DNA of 64,000 bases from Mesostigma viride (lineage: Eukaryota > Streptophyta > Mesostigmatophyceae > Mesostigmatales > Mesostigmataceae), in contig RPFO01000041.1 in assembly GCA_009746045.1 (NCBI GenBank), positions 2,834,613-2,898,612 of the forward strand. The letters run 5' to 3'. Positions 54,782-64,000 of the stretch are shown here, in pieces. Under the pieces are notes generated by a model. That model searched no databases and was not told the DNA's origin. It saw nothing but the letters and a program-made list of their open reading frames with translations. The first letter of the stretch is position 1. Every line of letters begins with the position of its first letter. The position numbers and the translations under genes are program-made.

Positions 54782-55635
54782 CTAGACAGCTTGCTGAGAT
54801 GGGTCCATCAGAGACTGAAGAACCTTGTATTGCACTGCTGCCTTCTGCACTAGCTTGGTCAAAGCATCAGCAGGATTGTCAACCCCAGGGATATGCTCAA
54901 TATTGGCCAAGGAGGACAATTCCTTAAGAAGGAGATAATCCAAGTCCCTACTTCTGGCCATCTGCCTGTGCACAAACTGCACCATCCCCATGGAGTCTGT
55001 TTTGAGAAGAGTGGTAACCTGAAGTGGCCAAGGAGTGTTAGAAGTCATCTGATGAAGCAACTCCTTCAGATAAAGGCTTGTGTGAATGCCTTCACAAATA
55101 GCCCTGCATTCTGCCACATCACTGCTGACAGCCACCCGTTTGTGCAGGCGACTAAACCAGCTCACCAAACTCCCCAGGCCTTCCTGTCTGAGCACAAAGA
55201 GCCCTGCAGCCCTGCCCCTGACCTTGGAGACCTGCCTGCTGTCCATTGAGCTATCCACATACAGCTCGATGCAAATGGGTTGTGATAAATCCACTGCAGA
55301 CAACAGAATGCCAGATGAAGCCCTGACCTGATCAGCCACCTTGGCAGACCCTAGCTCCATCAGCATGTCATCAGGCAACCTGGCTATGACCATAAGGTCT
55401 GGCCCGGAAATACCTGCCACCCAAGCAACCATGCCCCTGACCATAGGACACAATGCCTGTGTGATGACTGGAGGAAGCTTGCTAATGAGGGTTTCTAGAT
55501 AATCATAACCCCCCACCAGCAGCATACGCCATTCTCCCCCCTTCTTCACCAGTGTGGCCTCCATGCCCACAAACAGCAGCAGAGGCTCATTCTCCACCTG
55601 CCATTGCTCCCTACCCAGAGGAAACTTGGACTTAA
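54782..55635 (-). pseudogene. pol: Element D pol end (RT thumb and RNase H)
   Basis: Reading on the minus strand from KSKFPLGREQWQVENEP through the RT end into RNase H (LYVDSSMD, AECRAICEGI, KTDSMGMVQF, HIPGVDNPADALTK), stopping at 54782. The frame is continuous because the G run near 55540 has six G, whereas A and B have seven. The upstream RT, protease, integrase, gag and ORF1 are absent, because homology stops at TTAA (55632-55635). Upstream in-frame codons belong to repeat R1 and are not part of pol. Confidence 0.85.
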
Positions 55636-56090
55636 GGGGACGGGACATGCCCGAATTTTTTGGCGCCAAAAAATTCGCGCCGGAACCGAAGGTCATAAAT
55701 TTCACGTGCACGGTGCGCGCACCCCTTGCGGAAGTGGCCATGGCGACTGCGTTCAGGCGAAACTACCACACCAGGGCAGGCGAAATGCAAAATTTTTACT
55801 CGAATCTAAAAGACGATGCGTTTATGATGTTAGTTTGTGGCGGAAATCAGCTGGTTGACAATATCGCTGTTGTTTTTTTATGCCATCGGCATGGGGGGTA
55901 ATCTGAATTTTTTGGTCGCGCGGAATGAAATAGAATTCATGATAGCGGCTGTAAAATCGCGGGTCCGGACGGACCGGAATTATTTCGCGCCAAAAAATTC
56001 GCGCCGGTACCCGGCACGTGAAATTGTGGTGCACGATGCGCGTAACCCTTGCGCCAAGTTGGCCATGGCGACGTGCGTTCGGTAATAAAT
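55636..56090. repeat. TTAA-flanked repeat family R1, copy 3, with a second end copy
   Basis: It starts GGGGACGGGACATGCCCGAA directly after TTAA (55632-55635). The first 345 bp match 39343-39010 in reverse. From about 55970 a second, diverged copy of the same end begins (GGACGGACCGGAATTATTTC ... GGCCATGGCGAC), in the same orientation. No gene. Confidence 0.65.
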
Positions 56091-58047
56091 GCAGTAATAT
56101 GGCAATAAGGCCGCAGAAAATTATGCAGATGCGTCAAATCAAAGTTTCATCATGATCTTGCGTAGCCGAAGATGCATTATTGACGAGATCGATGCCATTT
56201 TTCATCCGCGTTTGCGAGGGGGTCTGGCCCGGAAATCTTGCCGCAACGAATAAGCAGCAATACATGCCTACAGCGATCATTACAAAGGTTCTTAGTCCCT
56301 AGCGATGCAGAAAGCATTTCATTAACGGGGAGATTGAAAATGTTAATGAACCTTTTATTTTATTACTTTTCCTCGTCATTTTCGGAAAGAAAACGCCAGG
56401 TCCTGCTTTATGCGCTGTCAACCCGTCCATGGGTGGCTGGCATTTCTTGCGCGCCTTGTCAGGAAAGATAGCATGCCATTGTACGTCTATTATCCAGTGG
56501 TTACCCCCGAAGTCTATTGCGTTTAGAAATCCCTTTATTCTAAGCTTTCAGCACGGTTTCCTGGAAGGGTGCGTTGTTTTGTTCGCCGCTTGCTGCATGC
56601 ACGTCTCTAGTTTTCCGGCAGCTTTCAACCGATTCGCTTACGTTATGCGTGGCAAGCTCTGAAATCCTGTCTAGGATTGATTTGGGTAATATCAAGGTAA
56701 GCTGCTACGTTAATGTAATGATATATAGAAGGATTTGGATGGCAGAGTGCTTATATTGCATATTCAACACGTACCCCGGCATGCCTCGAGGGCGGCATGA
56801 CCGTTGCAACAAGCTGGCGAGCATATGAACCGTGCGTCTCAACGTGCTGGGAAACAAGGTGGCTATACTTCTCTTGCTGGCCATGCTTTGTATATGTGTA
56901 AGCTATGCTTACGTGTGTGTTCTCTTTAGATTTGTGGATCACAGCCACTATGCATCACAATCAATGTGCTCTCAAGAATGCTAGCCATGCTTATGAGGAT
57001 GGCTGCAAGCCATTTCTCTTATGGCTTTGCTGTATTTCGTGTTTGCGCTTACAGTTCTGTTTTGTTGGTTGGTTTTTGAACGGGGTGATGTGAACCTGCA
57101 GGGTTAGAACATTGTGTTATTATTGCTGGTTGATTGAGGCATCATCCTCTACTCTAAGTCAGCATAGCACGTGTATATGAGCATGCTGTTTATGCACCTT
57201 ACTGTTGAGCATGGTTTACAACCATGGTGAGGTGTGGGGTGTGGCTAAATGTACGAGTCACCCATCTAATCCCACATGTTTCTGTTGCTATTGAACGTTG
57301 CTTGGGCCTCTAAACATTTCTGTTATTACCAATGAAGATTGCCAACTATGCTACCATAGTGTGGTGCTGCATGCTATGAATGACCTCTCTAGTACTCAAG
57401 GCTCATGCTCAGCTTGATCCTGCATTTGGTGGCTGTTTGTATAACTCAATTGGCAGCCGTCTATGTTAGGATTCTGATGATTTGTGGTGGGCAGGTGATG
57501 AAAAGGGTTATGTTTGAGCTCATGCCAGGGGTGGTTTTACCGGATTAGGATACATTTTTTTGTCTAGGATACATTTGATGCACTGTGCAGTTTTCAGATG
57601 TGTTTGTGGGGGTTGATTGCGCCTAGCATGCATTTTATTGAAGCAATGAGTTTCCCAAGATATACATTATATAAACTAAGACAATTGACCCATTAACGCA
57701 ATGAGACAACATCAATGAGACAACATATGCCAATTGAAGGCTGCCCGCAACTTTATTCCAAGCTCATTATTATATGATTCCAAGACCATAACTCTTCCAA
57801 GACCGTACATCTTCAAGATATAGCACTACAGACACCCACGCGGCTTCCGCGGTCATCACGCTCCTCCTCCAAGACAACTCAACCTTACAGGACGTTGGGC
57901 CATCATACGTCCGGAATAATTGTGTCACTTATTACATAACCAAACTTTTTGAGGGATCGCCATGGTTGCATGGTTTCAACACATGCGCCCTGCACTCATG
58001 TGCATCAAAGGTGTTGCGTAGTGCCAACTCAGTGTCAAAGAACTGAT
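56091..58047. other. Noncoding stretch
   Basis: No supported gene or element boundary is seen over about 2 kb. Two adjacent copies of AATGAGACAACAT occur near 57699-57728. The other end of repeat R1 was not located here. Confidence 0.4.
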
Positions 58048-58166
58048 TCAATAATATTTCCCGTATGGCCATGAAGGCCCACATGAGTTAAACATGGCCG
58101 AGAGTGATTGCACATTCTTCTTGGCGACATCGGTCTTGACGACGTCGATGGGGAAGACGGCAGCAC
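58048..58166 (-). other. Possible mitochondrial-carrier-like exon fragment
   Basis: On the minus strand a plausible 3' splice site (TTCACATGCAG) is followed by AAVFPIDVVKTDVAKKNV and then unrelated codons to a stop at 58048. The PxDxxKT part resembles the repeated signature of mitochondrial carriers (PxDxxRxRxQ-type), but the following basic residue is an aspartate and only one copy is seen. It may be an isolated exon, a captured gene piece or chance. Confidence 0.25.
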
Positions 58167-58258
58167 CTGCATGTGAACAAAAGAATCCATGAACTGTGGC
58201 ATCCAAAGGCAACAACATATTAGCATCCCATTGAACACGCAGCCACGCTGACCCGGCC

Positions 58259-59690
58259 ATCCAGCGGCCCACGCAGCCACAGAGCCAGCCAGCCACGCAG
58301 TGACGCACCCACCCAGCCACACATCCACGCATCCACGCACCCGGCACCCCCCCCCCCCCCCAGCCAGCCACGCAGCCACGCAGCCACGCAGCAGCGCAGC
58401 CACGCAGCCACACAGCCACGCACCCTCCTTTCCAGCCACGCAGCCACGCAGCCACGCAGCCACGCAGCCACGCAGCCACGCAGCCACGCAGCCACGCAGC
58501 CACGCAGCCACGCAGCCACGCAGCAGCGCAGCTACGCAGCCACACAGCCACGCACCCTCCTTTCCAGCCAAGCAGCCACGCAGCCACGCAGCCACGCAGC
58601 CACGCAGCAGCGCAGCCACGCAGCCACACAGCCACGCACCCTCCTTTCCAGCCACGCAGCCACGCAGCCACGCAGCAGCGCAGCCACGCAGCCACACAGC
58701 CACGCACCCTCCTTTCCAGCCAAGCAGCCACGCAGCCACGCAGCCACGCAGCCACGCAGCCACGCAGCCACGCAGCAGCGCAGCCACGCAGCCACACAGC
58801 CACGCAGCCACGCAGCCACGCAGCAGCGCAGCCACGCAGCCACGCAGCCACGCAGCCACGCAGCCACGCAGCAGCGCAGCCACGCAGCCACACAGCCACG
58901 CACCCTCCTTTCCAGCCACGCAGCCACGCAGCCACGCAGCCACGCAGCCACGCAGCCACGCAGCCACGCAGCAGCGCAGCCACGCAGCCACACAGCCACG
59001 CACCCTCCTTTCCAGCCAAGCAGCCACGCAGCCACGCAGCCACGCAGCCACGCAGCAGCGCAGCCACGCAGCCACACAGCCACGCAGCCACGCAGCCACG
59101 CAGCAGCGCAGCCACGCAGCCACGCAGCCACGCAGCAGCGCAGCCACGCAGCCACACAGCCACGCACCCTCCTTTCCAGCCACGCAGCCACGCAGCCACG
59201 CAGCCACGCAGCCACGCAGCCACGCAGCCACGCAGCCACGCAGCCACGCAGCCACGCAGCCACGCAGCCACGCAGCCACGCAGCAGCGCAGCCACGCAGC
59301 CACACAGCCACGCACCCTCCTTTCCAGCCAAGCAGCCACGCAGCCACGCAGCAGCGCAGCCACGCAGCCACACAGCCACGCACCCTCCTTTCCAGCCAAG
59401 CAGCCACGCAGCCACGCAGCCACGCAGCCACGCAGCCACGCAGCCACGCAGCCACGCAGCCACGCAGCCACGCAGCCACGCAGCCACGCAGCCACGCAGC
59501 CACGCAGCAGCGCAGCCACGCAGCCACGCAGCAGCGCAGCCACGCAGCCACACAGCCACGCACCCTCCTTTCCAGCCAAGCAACCACGCAGCCACGCAGC
59601 AGCGCAGCCACGCAGCCACGCAGCAGCGCAGCCACGCAGCCACACAGCCACGCACCCTCCTTTCCAGCCAAGCAGCCACGCAGTCACACA
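58259..59690. repeat. Minisatellite with 8-bp unit CAGCCACG
   Basis: About 1.4 kb of CAGCCACG repeats, with variants CAGCAGCG and CAGCCACA, arranged in larger blocks separated by a CACCCTCCTTTCCAGCCA box that recurs eleven or so times at irregular 70-200 bp spacing. Because 8 bp times three equals 24 bp, all three frames on both strands remain open and give repetitive translations (AATQPRSH on plus, CVAAWLRG on minus). These are by-products, not genes. Confidence 0.95.
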
Positions 59691-59759
59691 GTCAAACCCC
59701 CCCTACACCCCCCCCCCACACACACCCCCACCCCACCCACTCAACACTACACGAATGAC

Positions 59760-59895
59760 TCACAAAGAACTGCTGCACCACCGATGATCCCTGCGGGAAC
59801 TGCTCTGCTGCCGACGGTCCCTGCGAAAACTGCTGCAGTGCCGACAATGCCTGTGGAAACTGCGACATTGCCGACGCTGCCTGCGGGAACTGAAG

Positions 59896-59958
<63 letters not shown>

Positions 59959-59995
59959 AGTTGTTGCTGCAGTTGCTGCTGCAGTTGCTGCTGCA

Positions 59996-60049
<54 letters not shown>

Positions 60050-60397
60050 GCTGGACCACTTGTTTCTGCACCTCTTGACGCAGCTGCAAACCAAGCTCTT
60101 CAACCTTCTTGCTTTGGTTCTCCATAGCTCGTTGCATCTCTCTCATCGTCTGTTCCACGCCCACCAGTACGGGGGTCGGCGGCGGCAGCGGCTGGGTACG
60201 CTCTGGCTGGGTGCGCTCTGGCTGCCGTGCAGGACCTTGCCACATCGGCCGGCGCATTGGTGGTTTGCACCGGCCAAAAAATCTACTTTCATGGCACCAG
60301 ATTTCTTTCCTAGCACCCATTTTCTACAATCGTCCCCGGCATAACACAAATCAATCAATTCGTCCATGTCATCGCTTCGGCTATCAGCATCGGGCAT
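59760..60397 (-). CDS. Candidate poly-glutamine coiled-coil protein gene
   Basis: Unknown product. One minus-strand frame starts at ATG 60397 (MPDADSRSDDMDELIDLCYA); a second starts within it and encodes a proline/arginine-rich part, then a heptad-like segment (MREMQRAMENQSKKVEELGL) leading into a long CAG-encoded glutamine run. A frameshift or splice between 60340 and 60230 would be needed to join the two. After the run, a third frame encodes four or five short repeats of the QFPQGxSAxxQ type, made by about 36-bp DNA repeats (59780-59900). The coiled coil and regular repeats suggest real coding history, but the frame changes make it uncertain. Confidence 0.4.
59900..60050. repeat. (CTG/CAG)n trinucleotide tract
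   Basis: About 150 bp of CTG repeats on the plus strand, interrupted by a few CAGTTG units. Open frames giving poly-Leu, poly-Ala, poly-Cys or poly-Ser here are not genes. Confidence 0.95.
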
Positions 60398-60584
60398 AGT
60401 TCCCGTGGCTAGTGCCCATCATTCTTTCCACCTTGAGCGGGGCGAAGTCACGAATTCAAGCGCGAAGTGCATTTGAATCAAGCGGGAACTGGGTGACACT
60501 GCTTGAAGACGTGCAGCTCCAAGGCATGCAAATGATGCAATGTATGAAAGATACGATACGCAAAGTTCAGGTGTTCAGGTGAAG

Positions 60585-61330
60585 CCGTGAAGACGTGGTG
60601 AAGACAGGTGAAGACGCGGTGAAGACGTGAAGACGTGAAGACGTGAAGACGTGAAGACGTGAAGACACGATACGGCAAGTTCAGGTGAAGTTCAGGTGTT
60701 CAGGTGAAGCCGTGAAGACGTGAAGACGTGAAGCCGTGAAGACGTGGTGAAGACAGGTGAAGACGCGGTGAAGACGTGAAGACGTGAAGACGTGAAGACG
60801 TGAAGACGTGAAGACACGATACGGCAAGTTCAGGTGAAGTTCAGGTGTTCAGGTGAAGCCGTGAAGACGTGACGACGCGAAGACGTGAAGACGTGGTGAA
60901 GACAGGTGAAGACGCGGTAAAGACGTGAAGACGTGAAGACGTGAAGACGTGAAGACTTGAAGACACGATACGGCAAGTTCAGGTGAAGTTCAGGTGTTCA
61001 GGTGAAGCCGTGAAGACGTGAAGACGTGAAGCCGTGAAGACGTGGTGAAGACAGGTGAAGACGCGGTGAAGACGTGAAGACGTGAAGACGTGAAGACGTG
61101 AAGACACGATACGGCAAGTTCAGGTGAAGTTCAGGTGTTCAGGTGAAGCCGTGAAGACGTGAAGACGCGAAGACGTGAAGACGTGGTGAAGACAGGTGAA
61201 GACGCGGTGAAGACGTGAAGACGTGAAGACGTGCATGCAAGGTATCAAAGATACGATACGCCGCAAGTTCAGGTGAAGACGTGAAGACGTGAAGACGTGA
61301 AGACGTGAAGACGTGAAGACGTGAAGACCA
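60585..61330. repeat. Minisatellite with 8-bp unit GTGAAGAC and 149-bp higher-order unit
   Basis: GTGAAGAC repeats are organised into longer units, each beginning CACGATACGGCAAGTTCAGG, at 60666, 60815, 60964 and 61105 (spacings 149, 149 and 141 bp). Divergent units occur near 60550 and 61250. Confidence 0.93.
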
Positions 61331-61860
61331 GGACTGTCACGTGAAGACTGGGACGTGAAGGCAAGTTGCAGCACTCGGCCGCTGCAGTCGCACGCAGGTA
61401 GAAACGAGTATTGCTGCTTGAATCTGTCAAGACCCCATCGAATGTAAAACAGGTTTTTCGTAAAGAAATCCGATTTGTGGGCGGGCTTTACATATTGCTT
61501 CTGTCCAAGCACTACCGGATGTAAAACAGTATACTTCTTGAAGAAATAAGTTGGGGCTTTGTTGGGCGTCACATTTGACCGGTGGGCGGAGTTTCCTGCT
61601 TCTGTGAAGGCGCCATCGAATGTAGATCAGTAGATTTTCTAAAGAAATCTGAGTTGTGGGCGGGGCCTTTATTGCTTGTGTCCATCCACCACCGGATGTA
61701 GAACAGTAGACTTATTGAAGGTGAATCACGATACAACAGCTGTAGTTGACAACATCATGACCGGCACATCTTTCCCCCACCGCTGCTCAACCCGTTCCCC
61801 CCAAACTCCTCCACACTTGCCCACCTTTCCACCCTCCTCCACGGCCCGTTGTGTTTGCAG
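61331..61860. other. Noncoding, probably intronic
   Basis: It contains three diverged copies of a short repeat (around ACCGGATGTAAAACAGTA-n-CTTCTTGAAGAAAT), near 61437, 61513 and 61690. It ends in a pyrimidine-rich tract and GTGTTTGCAG, a good 3' splice site for the next exon. Confidence 0.5.
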
Positions 61861-61905
61861 GCGTTGGCACAAAGGGAGGAGGCCGTGCGAGCCGGGAAAC
61901 TCACG
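61861..61905 (+). CDS. CFAP299: CFAP299 (DUF4464) exon, partial gene
   Basis: A 45-bp exon is bounded by a strong acceptor (TTGTGTTTGCAG) and a GTATGG donor and reads ALAQREEAVRAGKLT in phase 0. From memory of the family, human CFAP299 (C4orf22) has a closely similar ALAMREEDNRAGKLS at the corresponding place, directly followed by the block encoded by the next exon here. CFAP299 is a conserved cilia- and flagella-associated protein of unknown mechanism, found in organisms with motile cilia. Upstream exons were not found between the minisatellites; they may lie further away or be too diverged to see. The match of two consecutive exons in the right order, strand and phase makes chance unlikely. 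Confidence 0.72.
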
Positions 61906-62594
61906 GTATGGTTTGATTTCTAGTTTTGTATTAGGACCCTAGGGTAGCTATGTTATATAGGCATGTCTGACAGCATAGCTCACCATTTCATTACCATGGG
62001 ATGCTGAGCATACCATTTCCAGAGAGGTAAGTCAGTCACTCTTCGCAGTTGACAAGTCAGAGAAAGCAATCAAGTGCAGCGTTCACAACTCTTGCCGCTC
62101 GTAACCTTTTGTCTGCCCGGTTTGGCAGCTCCCTGTCTTTGCTTTCTCTCGTATTTCTTTCTTTTGTCTCTTTTCTACATCTTTCTTTGCTAATTCTTGA
62201 ATATATGATGCTATTGTAGCATCCTTCTAGCGCGGATCGCTCTTAATATCCTTCTCGCGCACGTTTCCTCGCTTTTTCTCATGTAAGAGCGTCTTCCCTG
62301 CCCATGCAGCGTGTACCTGGTGTGTGTGGCTCTGCCTTGCCAATCACAACTGACCGACATGCTGGTCAGGCACTGCAGGTCGTTGCCCTTGCGTGTGTGA
62401 ACCTGCTGTTTTGGCTGTTCCCATGGCCGCTGCGTGTGTCCGTGAATGATACCATGGGAGGGAGACTTCTCCCATGGGTCCCCTTCGCTGACACTCGTGA
62501 TGTAGGTTCGCGTCGACTTGTTTCTCTCACTGTGCCCATATTGGCCTCGCACGGCTTTGTCTCTCATTCCTTGTTTGCATGCGGCGGCGTGTAG

Positions 62595-62636
62595 ACCATC
62601 ATCTTCATCCGAGACCGCAACAGCAAGGGCCAGGAG
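62595..62636 (+). CDS. CFAP299: CFAP299 (DUF4464) next exon
   Basis: A 42-bp exon in phase 0 reads TIIFIRDRNSKGQE, between an acceptor GCGTGTAG and a canonical GTGAGT donor. The intron before it is 689 bp (61906-62594). In the family this block precedes the VSGYIDYAHRL motif; the codons for that motif are not found before the window end, so they probably lie beyond it. If so, the intron after this exon includes the GC-rich minisatellite at 62820-64000. Very short exons separated by repeat-rich introns are typical of green algae. Confidence 0.72.
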
Positions 62637-62819
62637 GTGAGTAATTGCTGAGGGCATGGCTCCTATCCCCTGATGAGTCTAGCGCCATGTACCACCCTCT
62701 ATGCCTGCATATAGGTGACGCATTGAAAATGCAAGCATCTTACTAGAAGTAGCACGGGCCTCCGAGGTGAGATTTTGCGCAGGCCTCATGATCCCAATGG
62801 ACCTGCGAAGCGCATGGCG

Positions 62820-64000
62820 CGCATGGGCGGCCGGCCGGCGCAGCTGGCATGCGGCGGGGCGGGGCTGTCGACGGGCGGCGGGGCAGGGCCGTCGGCGCGC
62901 GGGGGCCAGCGGCGCTGCCGGTGCGCGCGGGCGGCGGGCCGGCGCACCTGGCATGCGGCGGGGCAGGGCTGTCGACGGGCGGCGGGGCGGGGCAGTCGAC
63001 GGGCGGCGGGGCAGGGCCAGCGGCGCTGCCGGCGCGCGTGGGCGGCGGGCCGGCGCAGCTGGCATGCGGCGGGGCGGGGCTGTCGACGGGCGGCGGGGCA
63101 GGGCTGTCGACGGGCAGCGGGGCAGGGCCGTCGGCGCGCGGGGGCCAGCGGCGCTGCCGGCGCGCGCGGGCGGCGGGCCGGCGCACCTGGCATGCGGTGG
63201 GTCGGGGCTGTCGACGGGCGGCGGGGCGGGGCAGTCGACGGGCGGCGGGGCAGGGCCGTCAGCGCGCGGGGGCCAGCGGCGCTGCCGGCGCGCGTGGGCG
63301 GCCGGCCGGCGCAGCTGGCATGCGGCGGGGCGGGGCAGTCGACGGGCGGCGGGGCGGGGCCAGCGGCGCTGCCGGCGCGCGTGGGCGGCGGGCCGGCGCA
63401 GCTGGCATGCGGCGGGGCGGGGCTGTCGACGGGCGGCGGGGCAGGGCTGTCGACGGGCGGCGGGGCAGGGCCGTCGGCGCGCGGGGGGCCAGCGGCGCTG
63501 CCGGCGCGCGCGGGCGGCGGGCCGGCGCACCTGGCATGCGGTGGGTCGGGGCTGTCGACGGGCGGCGGGGCGGGGCAGTCGACGGGCGGCGGGGCAGGGC
63601 CGTCAGCGCGCGGGGGCCAGCGGCGCTGCCGGCGCGCGTGGGCGGCGGGCCGGCGCAGCTGGCATGCGGCGGGGCGGGGCAGTCGACGGGCGGCGGGGCG
63701 GGGCAGCCGGTGCGCGGCGGGGCGGCGCCGTCGGCGGGCGGCGAGGTGGCGCAGCCAGCGCGCAGCGAGGTGGCAGCGGCGGCGCAGCCTGCATGCGGCG
63801 GGGCAGGGCTGTCGACGGGCGGCGGGGCGGGGCAGTCGACGGGCGGCGGGGCAGGGCCGTCGGCGCGCGGGGGCCAGCGGCGCTGCCGGCGCGCATGGGC
63901 GGCGGGCCGGCGCAGCTGGCATGCGGCGGGGCGGGGCTGTCAACGGGCGGCGAGGCAGGGCCGTCGGCGCGCGGGGGCCAACGGCGCTGCCGGCGCGCGT
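62820..64000. repeat. GC-rich minisatellite, runs off the window
   Basis: More than 1.18 kb of higher-order units of about 95-130 bp, each containing GGCATGCGGCGGGGC, GTCGACGGGCGGCGGGGC and GGCCAGCGGCGCTGCCGG boxes. Both strands give open frames with proline/alanine/arginine-rich translations. Without splice sites or a conserved domain I treat these as repeat by-products rather than a hydroxyproline-rich protein gene. Confidence 0.92.

Larger units (their letters stand above)
49595..55635 (-). mobile_element. Element D: copia-like copy of the A/B family, incomplete
   Basis: D contains the 3' LTR (49595-49731 plus 50521-50995), the 3' noncoding region (50996-51759 and 54601-54781) and the end of pol (54782-55635), all on the minus strand. 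It begins at AGTTGTGAG directly after LINE sequence. The expected 5-bp duplication would be CTAAC (49590-49594), but the other end is not in the window. It stops at TTAA (55632-55635), where repeat R1 starts. Elements J (in the LTR) and I (in the noncoding region) are nested in it. Confidence 0.85.

Noticed and set aside
54782-55741. One 319-codon protein starting MATSARGARTV
   Set aside because: The first 35 or so codons come from repeat R1 and are only accidentally in frame with the pol end of element D.
58035-59787. Long open frames (up to 550 codons) on both strands across the CAGCCACG array
   Set aside because: All frames stay open because the unit is 8 bp (24 bp = 8 codons in every frame). 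The translations are pure repeats without a domain, so they are by-products of the minisatellite.
59784-60344. Poly-leucine frame on the plus strand
   Set aside because: It is the reverse reading of the CTG/CAG tract; no signal peptide or domain supports it.
62679-63943. Proline/alanine/arginine-rich frames of up to 385 codons in the GC-rich array, possibly a hydroxyproline-rich or pherophorin-like protein
   Set aside because: Several frames on the same strand look equally good, there is no conserved domain, start context or splice pattern, and the sequence is a tandem minisatellite.

Overview
The window looks like nuclear DNA of a green alga, probably a flagellate-lineage chlorophyte. Three observations support this: two small exons near 61.9 and 62.6 kb match the conserved core of the ciliary protein CFAP299; a PAT-type DIRS element carries TGTAA motifs, the usual green-algal poly(A) signal, in its repeats; and minisatellites are abundant. 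There are no operons or bacterial-type genes. The species cannot be named from the sequence. Most of the window is nested transposable elements.

Layout. 1-3140: a (GGAT)n tract, then mostly noncoding sequence with one likely intron-containing gene on the minus strand (about 2749 to 1570). 3146-24133: one Ty1/copia-like element A (minus), flanked by the 5-bp duplication CACCC. It was later split by a sister copy B (10222-18050, plus, duplication GATCT) that landed in A's first ORF, and by a complete DIRS element C (18224-23548) that landed in A's 5' LTR. 24.5-27.6 kb: a related, internally duplicated pol fragment H. 28.3-34.4 kb: a possible LINE tail, a TTAA-flanked piggyBac-like element L, and an intact 293-codon F-box-like/cysteine-rich gene. 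34.8-40.7 kb: TA-flanked nonautonomous DNA elements K, a Penelope-like reverse transcriptase fragment, and short repeats. 40.9-55.6 kb: a LINE endonuclease gene broken by two insertions. The first is F (41401-49241), an LTR element with no coding capacity that itself carries a 2-kb DIRS miniature G. The second is copia copy D, which carries a TIR element J and an LTR-gag-LTR element I. 55.6-64 kb: more of the TTAA repeat, a possible mitochondrial-carrier fragment, three large minisatellites, a poly-glutamine coding candidate and the CFAP299 exons.

The most unusual biology is in the A/B/D/H copia-like lineage. The order in B is LTR, an extra 238-aa ORF, gag with a CCHC knuckle, then integrase, aspartic protease, reverse transcriptase (catalytic box HGDD) and RNase H. 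The protease therefore lies between integrase and reverse transcriptase. The LTRs end in AGTT...AACT rather than TG...CA, and no usual tRNA primer site follows them. A second notable point is that the two unrelated-looking DIRS elements, C and G, share the same split-direct-repeat plan and an identical CCCACCCACCCACCCT spacer.

All long coding regions of A, B, D and H carry frameshifts, so these copies are dead or depend on other copies. The DIRS element and the small element I look young, because their repeats are identical or nearly so by eye. Identity statements come from reading by eye, not from alignment software.
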